DNA of 6,435 bases from Acidianus hospitalis (GTDB lineage: Archaea > Thermoproteota > Thermoprotei_A > Sulfolobales > Sulfolobaceae). Every line of letters begins with the position of its first letter. Position 1 is the stretch's first letter. The position numbers and the translations under genes are program-made. The notes under the pieces were generated by a model. That model saw nothing but the letters and a program-made list of their open reading frames with translations. It did not search any database and was not told where the DNA came from. The stretch covers positions 1 to 6,435 of the forward strand of contig QEFD01000006.1 in NCBI GenBank assembly GCA_003086435.1, in the 5' to 3' direction. Positions 1 through 5,755 of this stretch are shown piece by piece.

Positions 1-244
1 GAAATTTTGGCAAAGAAGTATTTAAATATAAGAGGGCTATCCATCTGGCGAGGCTTTCCGCCCCCTTAACCCCTTTCTTTGTAATAATTACAAGCATAAT
101 TATCTATGATAACTTTTCCATTTTCGCTAAACTTTAAATCGCCAAGGCACGCATTGCTAAATAGGAGTAGAATTACGAATAACCCTTTTTAAAATGGAAA
201 GCGAAAAGATAATTAAAATTATATTATATAAGATAGAAAATATT
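1..244. other. Gene-free left edge with TATA-like box and GC-rich block
   Basis: No convincing gene is visible. A symmetrical TATA-like element (TATTTAAATA, 19-28) could drive rightward transcription starting near 49, or leftward transcription of a gene starting just outside the window. Bases 33-74 are strikingly GC-rich for this genome and contain a short GGCG/CGCC stem (about 49-64), so a small structured RNA is possible. No tRNA T-loop or C/D-box pair was found. On the minus strand a frame without a usual start codon is open from about 188 down to a TAA at 66-68; it reads as a hydrophobic stretch followed by about 25 polar residues and may be a gene remnant. Confidence 0.4.
205..244 (-). 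terminator. Probable U-rich terminator region after kdgA
   Basis: Immediately after the kdgA stop the transcribed strand has several T-runs in very AT-rich DNA (for example TATTTTCT and ATTATCTTTTCG). Sulfolobales transcripts usually end at such pyrimidine-rich runs without a strong hairpin. No hairpin is evident here, so this is a compositional call. Confidence 0.35.
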
Positions 245-1090
245 TTATTTATTCCATATTTTTCTAACTTTTTCTACCAACTCTTTCACTTTATTTTCCT
301 CTAATGGGTACATTGGAGGTCTAGGTACTCCAACGTCATAGCCCTGAAGTTCTTTCACTAGGTAGTACATTGACGAGATCTTACCGTAGGGAATCGTAGT
401 TCCGTCAATTTCGTCTATCTTTAATTGTAAATCCAGTGCTTTTCTCATGTCTCCAGCCTTTATGTATTCTCTCAGTTGAGAGAATAATTCTGGCATGTAA
501 TTCCCTGCACCTACTACTGTACCGTCTAGAATGCTAAGTGAAGCAATTGCGAGATTTTCTAAACCGTTATACGTCTTTATTCCTAATTCCTTGTATCTTA
601 TTGTATGAGCAAAATCCGGATTTGTATCCTTAACGCCTTTTATACAGCCTATTTCCTTAACAAGGTTTACATCAACGTCTTTACCGGTCGCCCCGGGATA
701 GTTGTAAAGGTAAACTGGATGCTTGCTCGCTTCACATATTTCCTTGAAGTACTTCATTATGAAATCCTTTGGAATTGAGAAATAGTAAGGAGGATAAGAG
801 GCAACTGCAATCATGTCCCTCTCATTAGCATAATTTACTAACTCCAAAACTTCCTTCATGTTAAGGGAACCTACTTGGAATATTACCTTATTAGTTACGT
901 CGAGAACGTAGTCCAACATTTTCCTCTTCTCATCTTTAGATAACGCAGGACCTACATCAGTTGTACCGTTAACGAAAATTATGTCAACTCCTTTCCTTAA
1001 CAAGTTCTGCACGTGAGTCTTAACTTTCTCTCCGTCAATTTCTCCTTTTTCATTGAAAGGAGTTAGAATAGGAACTATAATCTCCACCAT
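245..1090 (-). CDS. kdgA: 2-keto-3-deoxygluconate (KDG) aldolase, KdgA
   Basis: Class I aldolase of the DHDPS/NAL (TIM-barrel) family that cleaves KDG to pyruvate and glyceraldehyde in the cytoplasmic Entner-Doudoroff pathway. The protein is 281 residues, against about 294 for the S. solfataricus enzyme. Visible features: the substrate-carboxylate motif NGTT (41-44), catalytic Tyr129 in YLYNYP, Schiff-base Lys154 in GVKDT, and the C-terminal QGYDVGVPRPP segment typical of Sulfolobus KdgA. The ATG at 1090 is chosen over an upstream in-frame TTG because it overlaps the gad stop (TGATG), follows a good Shine-Dalgarno, and gives the usual N-terminus. Oddities: Asp45 follows NGTT where relatives have Gly, and the Arg106, Arg237 and Ser241 equivalents that bind KDPG phosphate are missing or changed (Ile106 or a gap, Ile233, Lys237), while Tyr131 is kept. 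No KDG kinase gene follows within the window. The family is secure; preference for KDG over KDPG is inference. Confidence 0.93.
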   Translation of the reverse strand: MVEIIVPILTPFNEKGEIDGEKVKTHVQNLLRKGVDIIFVNGTTDVGPALSKDEKRKMLDYVLDVTNKVIFQVGSLNMKEVLELVNYANERDMIAVASYPPYYFSIPKDFIMKYFKEICEASKHPVYLYNYPGATGKDVDVNLVKEIGCIKGVKDTNPDFAHTIRYKELGIKTYNGLENLAIASLSILDGTVVGAGNYMPELFSQLREYIKAGDMRKALDLQLKIDEIDGTTIPYGKISSMYYLVKELQGYDVGVPRPPMYPLEENKVKELVEKVRKIWNK

Positions 1091-2271
1091 CAGTATCCCC
1101 TCCAAGTGCTTTTAACTACCCAAACCGGTTCTTCTCCAACTTCTAAAGGAATTGGTTCTGCCTTAAGTTCTTCCAAGAGCTTCTCGTTAACGTCAACTCC
1201 TATACCGGGCTTTTCAGGAACTTTCACGTAACCGTCTTCCACCGGTGTTCCGTTATAAACTAAGTCCCTCTTCCATTGAGGGAACCAATCGTAAAAGTTC
1301 TCCAAGATTAAGAGGTTAGGAATAACCGCACTTAGCTGAATAGAGACAGCGTTCTGTATAGAACCAAAAGCGTTGTGGAAGGCAATTTCTACGTCATTCG
1401 CCTCAGCTAAAGTAACTACTTTCCTTGCAATTGTAACTCCACCAATGTTTGTAATATCTGGCTGTAAAACGTCGGCTAACCTATTATCTATGTAGAACAT
1501 GGCCTCCTTTAGGCTTATTAACCTCTCACCCAAAGCTACTGTAACCTTAGTTGATGAGCGGTATTTTTTATAACCCTCAATGTCCTCGTGGTGAACAGGC
1601 TCTTCCATGAAGAGGGGATTGTATTTTTCCAGAACGTGGGCAATTTTTATTGCAGAATTAGCGTTAAACCTACCGTGGTGTTCTATCATGATGTAAACTT
1701 CGTCCCCTACAGCTTCCCTTACAGCCTTAACTCTTTCCTCCGCTTCCCTTAGTCCTTTCTCGTCTATCCAATCGTAATATTGGCCAAAGGGATCAAACTT
1801 TAGGCCTTTGTAACCCCTTTTTACAACATCCTTTGCTTTGTTTGCAAAGTCCTCTGGGGTAACGCAATCTGAATACCAGCCATTAGCGTAAACTAAAACT
1901 TTGTCTCTAAATTTTCCTCCTAAAAACTTGTAAATAGGAGAGCCCAACTCTTTACCTAAAATGTCCCATGAGGCAATATCTATTGCAGAAACTGCCGTTG
2001 CGGATTCAAAAGACCTAGCCAAGTAAAAATCTTGTTTATACCATTCGTGGTAATTTTTCTCAACTTCCTCGACTTCTTTTCCTATAAATGCCTTTGAAAC
2101 TTGTTTTATCGCATTATATACTGAAATTACCCTCAGCGTAGGAACAGCTTCTCCGTAGCCTACTGCACCGTTAGAAGTAGTCACTTTAACTAAAATCATT
2201 GTTGAAGCCCAGGTTGCTCCTCCTTTTTCTTTAGAAGTTAGTACAATCGGCTCTATTTCTTGGATCTTCAT
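1090..2271 (-). CDS. gad: D-gluconate dehydratase, enolase superfamily
   Basis: Dehydrates D-gluconate (and probably D-galactonate, as in the S. solfataricus enzyme) to the 2-keto-3-deoxy sugar acid, the step before KdgA. The 393-residue protein is a mandelate-racemase-type member of the enolase superfamily: an N-terminal capping domain (about 1-120), then a barrel. Mg2+ ligands Glu197 (MIEHHG), Glu223 (FMEEP) and Glu249 (LGERL) have the spacing of 26 seen in mandelate racemase. Lys155 and Lys158 (YKGLKFD), Asp272 (LQPD), His299 (AFHNAFG) and Glu324 (ENFYDW) fill the catalytic positions. Long stretches such as [15 protein letters not shown] match the S. solfataricus enzyme as I recall it. The ATG at 2271 is preferred over a TTG 18 bases upstream, because it gives the family N-terminus ([11 protein letters not shown]) and sits at leaderless distance from the TATA box. 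It is first in the operon and overlaps kdgA by one base. Confidence 0.95.
   Translation of the reverse strand: MKIQEIEPIVLTSKEKGGATWASTMILVKVTTSNGAVGYGEAVPTLRVISVYNAIKQVSKAFIGKEVEEVEKNYHEWYKQDFYLARSFESATAVSAIDIASWDILGKELGSPIYKFLGGKFRDKVLVYANGWYSDCVTPEDFANKAKDVVKRGYKGLKFDPFGQYYDWIDEKGLREAEERVKAVREAVGDEVYIMIEHHGRFNANSAIKIAHVLEKYNPLFMEEPVHHEDIEGYKKYRSSTKVTVALGERLISLKEAMFYIDNRLADVLQPDITNIGGVTIARKVVTLAEANDVEIAFHNAFGSIQNAVSIQLSAVIPNLLILENFYDWFPQWKRDLVYNGTPVEDGYVKVPEKPGIGVDVNEKLLEELKAEPIPLEVGEEPVWVVKSTWRGY
1097..1103 (-). promoter_or_regulatory. Shine-Dalgarno site of kdgA inside the end of gad
   Basis: GGAGGGG on the minus strand lies six bases before the kdgA ATG and within the last codons of gad. 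It decides the start at 1090 and fits the archaeal pattern in which internal operon genes use a Shine-Dalgarno while the first gene is leaderless. Confidence 0.75.
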
Positions 2272-2289
2272 ATAAAATAGTCGAAGCAA

Positions 2290-2306
2290 ATAATCTTAAA
2301 CTTTAT
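2290..2306. promoter_or_regulatory. Shared bidirectional TATA box of gad and the THEP1 gene
   Basis: The nearly palindromic core CTTAAACTT (2295-2303; AAGTTTAAG on the other strand) is the only good TATA candidate in the 50-base divergent spacer. Its centre lies about 27 bases before the gad ATG at 2271 and about 24 before the THEP1 ATG at 2322, both correct for leaderless mRNAs. One TBP site could therefore serve both directions, orientation being set by the flanking BRE. This is inferred from position and symmetry. Confidence 0.6.
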
Positions 2307-2321
2307 TCCTTTAATTTAATC

Positions 2322-2822
2322 ATGAGAGTTTTCATAACCGGAAAACCTGGAGTTGGAAAGACGACCATTCTAATGTACGTAGTAAAAGAATTAATTAAAA
2401 GGAACTACACGGTTGTAGGATTTTATTGTCCGGAAGTAAGGGAAGGAGGAAGGAGGATAGGATTTAAGATAGTCAGCATCCCTACAGGGAAGGAAAGATG
2501 GTTAGCCAAAGTTGGAGAAGGCAAAATTAAGGTAGGAAAATATGCCGTGCAAGACGAGGCCGAAGAGGTAGTTAATGACGTTAAGGATTCTCTACCTAAA
2601 GCTCAGGTTATAGCTATAGACGAAATAGGCCCCATGGAATTGTCTATGCCTTCAATAAAAAGCTTAATAGACGAAGTGCTAAAGCTAGAGAAACCTTTAA
2701 TTGCTGTAGTGCACAGGAACGTAAAACTTAATGTTGACGGTAAAACTTACATAGTTACTGAGGAAAATAGGGATTTATTAAAGGAGAAAATTTTAGAGGA
2801 GATCGTTAGAACTTTAGGCTGA
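2322..2822 (+). CDS. THEP1-family nucleoside triphosphatase
   Basis: Small cytoplasmic P-loop NTPase of 166 residues, the usual length of the THEP1 family (broad NTP to NDP hydrolysis, EC 3.6.1.15, known from Aquifex THEP1). Walker A is GKPGVGKT (7-14). The family motif around GFYCPEVREGGRRIGFKIV (33-51) is present, Walker B is VIAIDEIGPMEL (96-107), and a conserved VVHRN segment follows at 129-133. The ATG at 2322 puts the P-loop at the extreme N-terminus and is spaced for leaderless translation. The gene is divergent from gad and has no obvious functional link with the Entner-Doudoroff genes beyond the shared promoter. The physiological substrate of archaeal THEP1 proteins is unsettled. An ATG lies one base after its stop, opening a 15-codon frame. 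Confidence 0.92.
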   Translation: MRVFITGKPGVGKTTILMYVVKELIKRNYTVVGFYCPEVREGGRRIGFKIVSIPTGKERWLAKVGEGKIKVGKYAVQDEAEEVVNDVKDSLPKAQVIAIDEIGPMELSMPSIKSLIDEVLKLEKPLIAVVHRNVKLNVDGKTYIVTEENRDLLKEKILEEIVRTLG

Positions 2823-2823
2823 G

Positions 2824-2871
2824 ATGATTTCTGCAAAAGAAAGACTTATGAAACACATCGAAATTAGTTAG
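2824..2871 (+). pseudogene. Possible truncated gene start after the THEP1 gene
   Basis: An ATG one base after the THEP1 stop opens a 15-codon frame (MISAKERLMKHIEIS) that ends in TAG TAA. The placement is typical of a translationally coupled downstream gene, so this may be the start of a lost operon partner. Another frame remains open to about 2946, but I do not recognise the product. It could equally be chance. Confidence 0.2.
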
Positions 2872-2948
2872 TAAGGGTAAGAATACTAGCACCAGGTTTA
2901 ATGGTCTTAAGGTATTGCTCTTCCTTTCCCGAGGGATTCTATAATTAG

Positions 2949-2972
2949 GTTAAACTAGCCTTATAGTTTAAC
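2949..2972. repeat. Inverted repeat upstream of vapB, candidate operator
   Basis: Perfect 9-bp arms GTTAAACTA (2949-2957) and TAGTTTAAC (2964-2972) flank a 6-base spacer. A further half-site GTTAAAC lies at 3000-3006, between the TATA box and the vapB start. VapB antitoxins normally bind such repeats at their own promoters, so autoregulation is a reasonable inference. Confidence 0.55.
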
Positions 2973-2988
2973 TCTATCATAAGTTAGA

Positions 2989-2998
2989 CTTTAATAAT
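2989..2998 (+). promoter_or_regulatory. TATA box of vapB
   Basis: CTTTAATAAT is centred about 27 bases before the ATG at 3021, the right distance for a leaderless transcript. It lies between the two groups of GTTAAAC half-sites. Confidence 0.5.
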
Positions 2999-3020
2999 CG
3001 TTAAACGAGAAATATCTCTT

Positions 3021-3257
3021 ATGGAGGTAAAAGTTCACAAGAAAGGGATTATAGTTATCCCCGCTGAGGTTAGAAGGAGGCTTAATATTAAAGAGGGTTC
3101 TGTTATAGAGTTGGAAGTTGAGGGTGATAAGATTATTTTAAAACGTAAATTAACCCTTTTAGACGCTTACGTCATAGATAAAGAGATGGGAGATTCTGCT
3201 GTAAAGGAGTTGGAAAAGCTGAGGAAAGAAGAAGTTGAGAGGGAAAATTCTGCTTGA
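3021..3257 (+). CDS. vapB: VapB-type antitoxin, AbrB/SpoVT fold
   Basis: A 78-residue DNA-binding antitoxin. Residues 1-45 form an AbrB/MazE-like swapped-hairpin domain with the hallmark pattern KKGIIVIPAEVRRRLNIKEG followed by IELEVEGDKIILKRK. Residues about 46-78 are charged and helical (LLDAYVIDKEMGD to ENSA) and would wrap and inhibit the partner PIN-domain toxin. The ATG at 3021 gives the expected N-terminus directly before the beta-hairpin and is at leaderless distance from its TATA box. The gene overlaps the vapC remnant by 23 bases, the normal vapBC arrangement. Because that toxin is truncated, this antitoxin is probably an orphan; it may persist as an autoregulator, neutralise related VapC proteins encoded elsewhere, or simply be decaying. 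Confidence 0.88.
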   Translation: MEVKVHKKGIIVIPAEVRRRLNIKEGSVIELEVEGDKIILKRKLTLLDAYVIDKEMGDSAVKELEKLRKEEVERENSA

Positions 3258-3348
3258 TACGGGTTTTTTCCACGTATATTTTTCCGGGCTTAATGAAGAG
3301 GCTAAGAAAGCTGTGGAAGAGGTTTATACAAGTAAAAGTGTAGGTTAA
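3235..3348 (+). pseudogene. vapC: Truncated VapC PIN-domain toxin
   Basis: Reading from a TTG at 3235 in the frame after vapB gives 37 codons beginning MRGKILLDTGFFHVYFSG and ending at TAA (3346-3348). This is the N-terminus of a PIN-domain RNase: LLDTG carries the first conserved acidic residue (Asp8), followed by an N-terminal helix (NEEAKKAVEEVY). VapC proteins are usually about 125-140 residues, so roughly 70 percent, including the other acidic metal ligands, is absent. Downstream DNA in all three forward frames shows no PIN continuation before the MFS gene, which suggests a deletion or replacement breakpoint rather than a simple point stop. An active toxin is not expected. Confidence 0.8.
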
Positions 3349-3354
3349 TGTGTT

Positions 3355-3400
3355 TTACATTATCAATATATGATATGTAATCTTTTCTTGTTTCTTCCTT
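3355..3400 (+). terminator. Hairpin plus U-rich tract after the vapBC remnant
   Basis: TTACAT and ATCA (3355-3360, 3362-3365) pair with TGAT and ATGTAA (3371-3380): a 10-bp stem with one bulged T and a 5-base AT loop. It is followed on the plus strand by a pyrimidine-rich stretch containing TCTTTTCTTG and TTTCTTCCTTT. It could end the vapB transcript and insulate the convergent MFS gene. The stem is AT-only apart from two G-C pairs, so folding at high temperature is doubtful and the T-run may be the real signal. Confidence 0.45.
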
Positions 3401-4758
3401 TACTTTATTTTCTCTTCACTTTCTATTTCTCTTGACGTCTCTTCAAGAGACTTTCTGCCTGTTTCTGGTAGCACTAATGTGAATAGGGCTAGCATAATAA
3501 GATATATGGCTATTGATGGCAATAAAGCACCTATAAGCCCGTATTTGTGGAACAATATTGGAAATAATAAAGTACCTATTGCTCCTCCAGATTTTGCAGT
3601 TGCTACAACTATTCCCTGAACGAAACTCCTAACCTTGGTAGGTGATAGTTCTATAGCAGGCAATCCAGTACCTATAATAGGATGAGCACCAATATTATAA
3701 ACAAAATAGTAACTAGAGATTATAAGAAATAGAAACATGTCTGGTAAAATTCCTCTTAATGCCACAAAAGATGTTAATACTATAATTAGTGAAATTAAAG
3801 AAATTGACTGAGTGATTTTCCTGCTTCTGTCAATTAATATTATACCTAAAAATGCTCCAGGCAAGGCAAACGCTAAATCTGTAATTATCTTATATACTGC
3901 GGGGTCTGTAATTCCTATTTGCCTAGCTATTAAAGTTGGACCGAATTCCTTTATGCCTATATTAAGATCTAGTAGTGCCCAAAGAAGTGCAGAAGTTAAG
4001 AAGAACTTCCAGTTCCTTCTAAAATATACGAATGCAGGAGTCCTATCTATTGTTACGTTTACATTTACTTCATTTCTTCCAGTTATCTTAATTACAGCAT
4101 TCTTAAGCTCGTTTATATCCCCTTTTATTCTACCTATATACCTTACGGTATCCGGCAATCTTCTTCTAAAATAAAATACGCTTAACGCAGGTATAACTCC
4201 TAAGGATAAGGTTATTCTCCATAACAAGCATGTAGAGACGTGTGACAAAAGTAGAGAAAGAAAAACTAAAGATGCAGCAATATCACCAAGAGTTATCATT
4301 ATCACTCTTCCTATTGCAATTGCCTTTCCTCTATCTAATGCATTAGAATTTTCTGCTATAATTACTGGTGAAAGTACAAAATCTGCACCTACGCCTATTC
4401 CTATTATTGTTCTTAATAACAAAAGTTCATAGGAATTATTAACAAAAAATTGAAGAACAGATCCTATTCCCATAAGGAGAACATCTATTCCATAATATTT
4501 CTTCCGACCTTTGTTAGATAATATGCCAAATATTAAGCCTCCTATTACCATACCAATATATCCAGTCGAAATTAAAAGGCCTTCAAATAGAGGTTTTTCA
4601 CTACTACTAACGTGAAGTGAAGATAACGTAATTAAGAGGGTTAAAGATATTGCTGTTCCTTCATAGCCTACGGTAAAAACTCCCATTCCAGTAATTATTG
4701 TATTTTTAGTCATGAAAGTATTCCATTTTAAATTGTCTAAAAAGTGGAAAGGTTTCAT
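3400..4758 (-). CDS. MFS transporter, sugar-porter-like
   Basis: Integral membrane carrier of 452 residues with about 12 predicted helices in two six-helix halves and a cytoplasmic loop around 200-250. MFS signatures: GILSNKGRKK (78-87) between helices 2 and 3; RTIIGIGVGAD (116-126) in helix 4, followed by AENSNALDRGKA; LPDTVRY (201-207), like the PESPR motif ending the N-half of sugar porters; and PETGRKSLEE (431-440), like the PETKGxxLEE C-terminal signature. These point to the sugar porter or phosphate:H+ symporter branches, so a proton-coupled sugar, organic acid or phosphate carrier is likely; the substrate cannot be read from sequence. The ATG at 4758 lies about 26 bases after a TATA box, so it is leaderless and monocistronic. 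It is AT-richer than gad and kdgA, which may mean separate acquisition. Confidence 0.85.
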   Translation of the reverse strand: MKPFHFLDNLKWNTFMTKNTIITGMGVFTVGYEGTAISLTLLITLSSLHVSSSEKPLFEGLLISTGYIGMVIGGLIFGILSNKGRKKYYGIDVLLMGIGSVLQFFVNNSYELLLLRTIIGIGVGADFVLSPVIIAENSNALDRGKAIAIGRVIMITLGDIAASLVFLSLLLSHVSTCLLWRITLSLGVIPALSVFYFRRRLPDTVRYIGRIKGDINELKNAVIKITGRNEVNVNVTIDRTPAFVYFRRNWKFFLTSALLWALLDLNIGIKEFGPTLIARQIGITDPAVYKIITDLAFALPGAFLGIILIDRSRKITQSISLISLIIVLTSFVALRGILPDMFLFLIISSYYFVYNIGAHPIIGTGLPAIELSPTKVRSFVQGIVVATAKSGGAIGTLLFPILFHKYGLIGALLPSIAIYLIMLALFTLVLPETGRKSLEETSREIESEEKIK

Positions 4759-4780
4759 TGTCTTGCATTTTTAATAGTTG

Positions 4781-4788
4781 TTTATAAA
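4781..4788 (-). promoter_or_regulatory. TATA box of the MFS gene
   Basis: TTTATAAA is centred about 26 bases before the ATG at 4758, the standard spacing for leaderless transcription in Sulfolobales. Confidence 0.65.
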
Positions 4789-4812
4789 GATTATCTCTAT
4801 TTTATTAAAATT

Positions 4813-4848
4813 CTATATATCACTATATATTAAACTATATTAATATAG
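4813..4848. repeat. CTATATAT repeats and 14-bp palindrome between divergent genes
   Basis: Two direct copies of CTATATAT (4813-4820, 4823-4830) precede a perfect palindrome CTATATTAATATAG (4835-4848). The palindrome is centred 22-25 bases before two consecutive ATGs (4864, 4867), so it can act as the TATA box of the small rightward frame. Its symmetry and the repeats would also suit a regulator binding site, but in DNA this AT-rich chance symmetry is common. Confidence 0.4.
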
Positions 4849-4863
4849 CACATAAGTAATTAC

Positions 4864-5007
4864 ATGATGTATTTTGAGGAAACTGAAAACGAGTTTAGGG
4901 ATTATTTCGTTAGAATCGACATTACTAAAAAGGTTAAAATCCCTAGCGGTGACATAGTTGAGGCAGTGCTTAACATGTTAAGAATACATTACCTATGCAA
5001 TTTGTGA
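4864..5007 (+). CDS. Small 47-residue ORF of unknown function, possibly truncated
   Basis: I do not recognise this protein. Consecutive ATG codons follow a good TATA-like element at leaderless spacing. The frame encodes 47 residues beginning MMYFEETENEFRDYFV and ending in LRIHYLCNL before TGA. Composition is protein-like: an acidic amphipathic N-terminus, then a KKVKIPSGDIVEAVLNML stretch. It has neither a signal peptide nor a membrane segment. A promoter plus a sensible start with so short a frame suggests either a genuine small protein or the surviving N-terminus of a longer gene. The following 70 bases show no clear continuation in any frame. Confidence 0.4.
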   Translation: MMYFEETENEFRDYFVRIDITKKVKIPSGDIVEAVLNMLRIHYLCNL

Positions 5008-5078
5008 ACTGTACAAATGATAAAGTCTGCTCGAATCTAATCAAGAAATATTCTAAAAATAAAGATTACTATAAAAAT

Positions 5079-5501
5079 TTATTTATTTCCATAACCTATA
5101 ATATCCCATTTATCCTTAAATTCTGATAAAAACTTCATATCGGTAAGCCAATAGCTTACTTTTCCATTCTTATCCCTCTCTACTAATTTTATATTCTCTT
5201 TCTTAAGTACAAAAGCACACGGTTCACTCTTAAGTTCATTCAACAAAACTATAACATAAAATTCTGCAATTAGATTATTCAAATTCGACCCGAAGGGAAC
5301 CGGATTTCGTTTAAATAGTCCCTTAACTTGAATAGTATGCATTTTCGTTTTATCCTGACTATATATTACAATATCAACGCCTCTTGTGTTTCTAGAAGTA
5401 ATCCGCACATTCCATCCATATCGAGAAAGAATGTATGCCGTATAATAAAGAGCTATATTATGTATCACCTGGTTGCTATAACTCTTATTAGTTTTAGTCA
5501 T
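5079..5501 (-). CDS. Small PD-(D/E)XK nuclease-like protein
   Basis: A 140-residue soluble protein. An N-terminal helix (about 8-28, NQVIHNIALYYTAYILSRYG) leads into a strand and loop, WNVRITSRNTRGVDIVIY, then a second strand, HTIQVKG. Asp43 followed by Gln58-Val-Lys60 matches the D-(E/Q)xK active site of the PD-(D/E)XK nuclease fold. The C-terminus (WLTDMKFLSEFKDKWDIIGYG) resembles that of small orphan nuclease-like proteins found in many prokaryotes. Family members are usually annotated as hypothetical; a DNA-cleaving role is inferred from the fold. No methyltransferase or other defence gene is adjacent, so it is not an evident restriction system. The ATG at 5501 is supported by a TATA-like element (about 5522-5530). 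It is AT-rich and flanked by gene-poor DNA, consistent with horizontal acquisition. Confidence 0.7.
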   Translation of the reverse strand: MTKTNKSYSNQVIHNIALYYTAYILSRYGWNVRITSRNTRGVDIVIYSQDKTKMHTIQVKGLFKRNPVPFGSNLNNLIAEFYVIVLLNELKSEPCAFVLKKENIKLVERDKNGKVSYWLTDMKFLSEFKDKWDIIGYGNK

Positions 5502-5521
5502 AGAGAAAATATGTCATCCTC

Positions 5522-5530
5522 TAAAATTTA
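5522..5530 (-). promoter_or_regulatory. TATA-like box of the nuclease-like gene
   Basis: An AT-only element (minus strand TAAATTTTA) is centred about 25 bases before the ATG at 5501, consistent with a leaderless start. Confidence 0.45.
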
Positions 5531-5755
5531 TTATTTAGCTTCGAGAGTCCAGAGTACCTCGGGTAAATGTTTGACTATGTATAACTTTTTATGAAGAGAA
5601 AGAAGGGCTTTTTACACAATAAAAGCACCCTGGGCCCAAGATGTGATTCTACCTAAAAAATATTACTTGGTATAATAGAGAATATTCATAAGTAAATCTT
5701 ATGCTTTTTAGTATTACTCGAAGATGGAGGATTAAAAAAGAAGAAAGCCATGATG

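Noticed and set aside
33..110. tRNA gene candidate
   Set aside because: The GC-rich block and TATA box prompted a check, but no T-loop motif, anticodon arm or acceptor pairing could be built.
193..345. Plus-strand frame starting ATGGAAAGCGAAAAG
   Set aside because: It runs into the antisense of kdgA, is rich in Phe and Ile from AT-rich DNA, and lacks a promoter.
1091..1105. Upstream TTG start for kdgA
   Set aside because: It would add five codons that contain the Shine-Dalgarno sequence itself; the ATG at 1090 matches the family N-terminus.
2272..2289. Upstream TTG start for gad
   Set aside because: It would add MLRLFY before the conserved N-terminus and is too close to the TATA box for transcript start.
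2818..2870. Box C/D small RNA starting near GAGATGATTT
   Set aside because: The C box is imperfect and no convincing D box (CTGA) follows at the right distance.
3812..4174. 120-codon plus-strand frame
   Set aside because: It lies wholly inside the MFS gene on the opposite strand, reads as the antisense of transmembrane segments, and has no promoter or recognisable domain.
5328..5594. 88-codon plus-strand frame
   Set aside because: It is mostly antisense to the nuclease-like gene, with a composition unlike a real protein and no promoter of its own.
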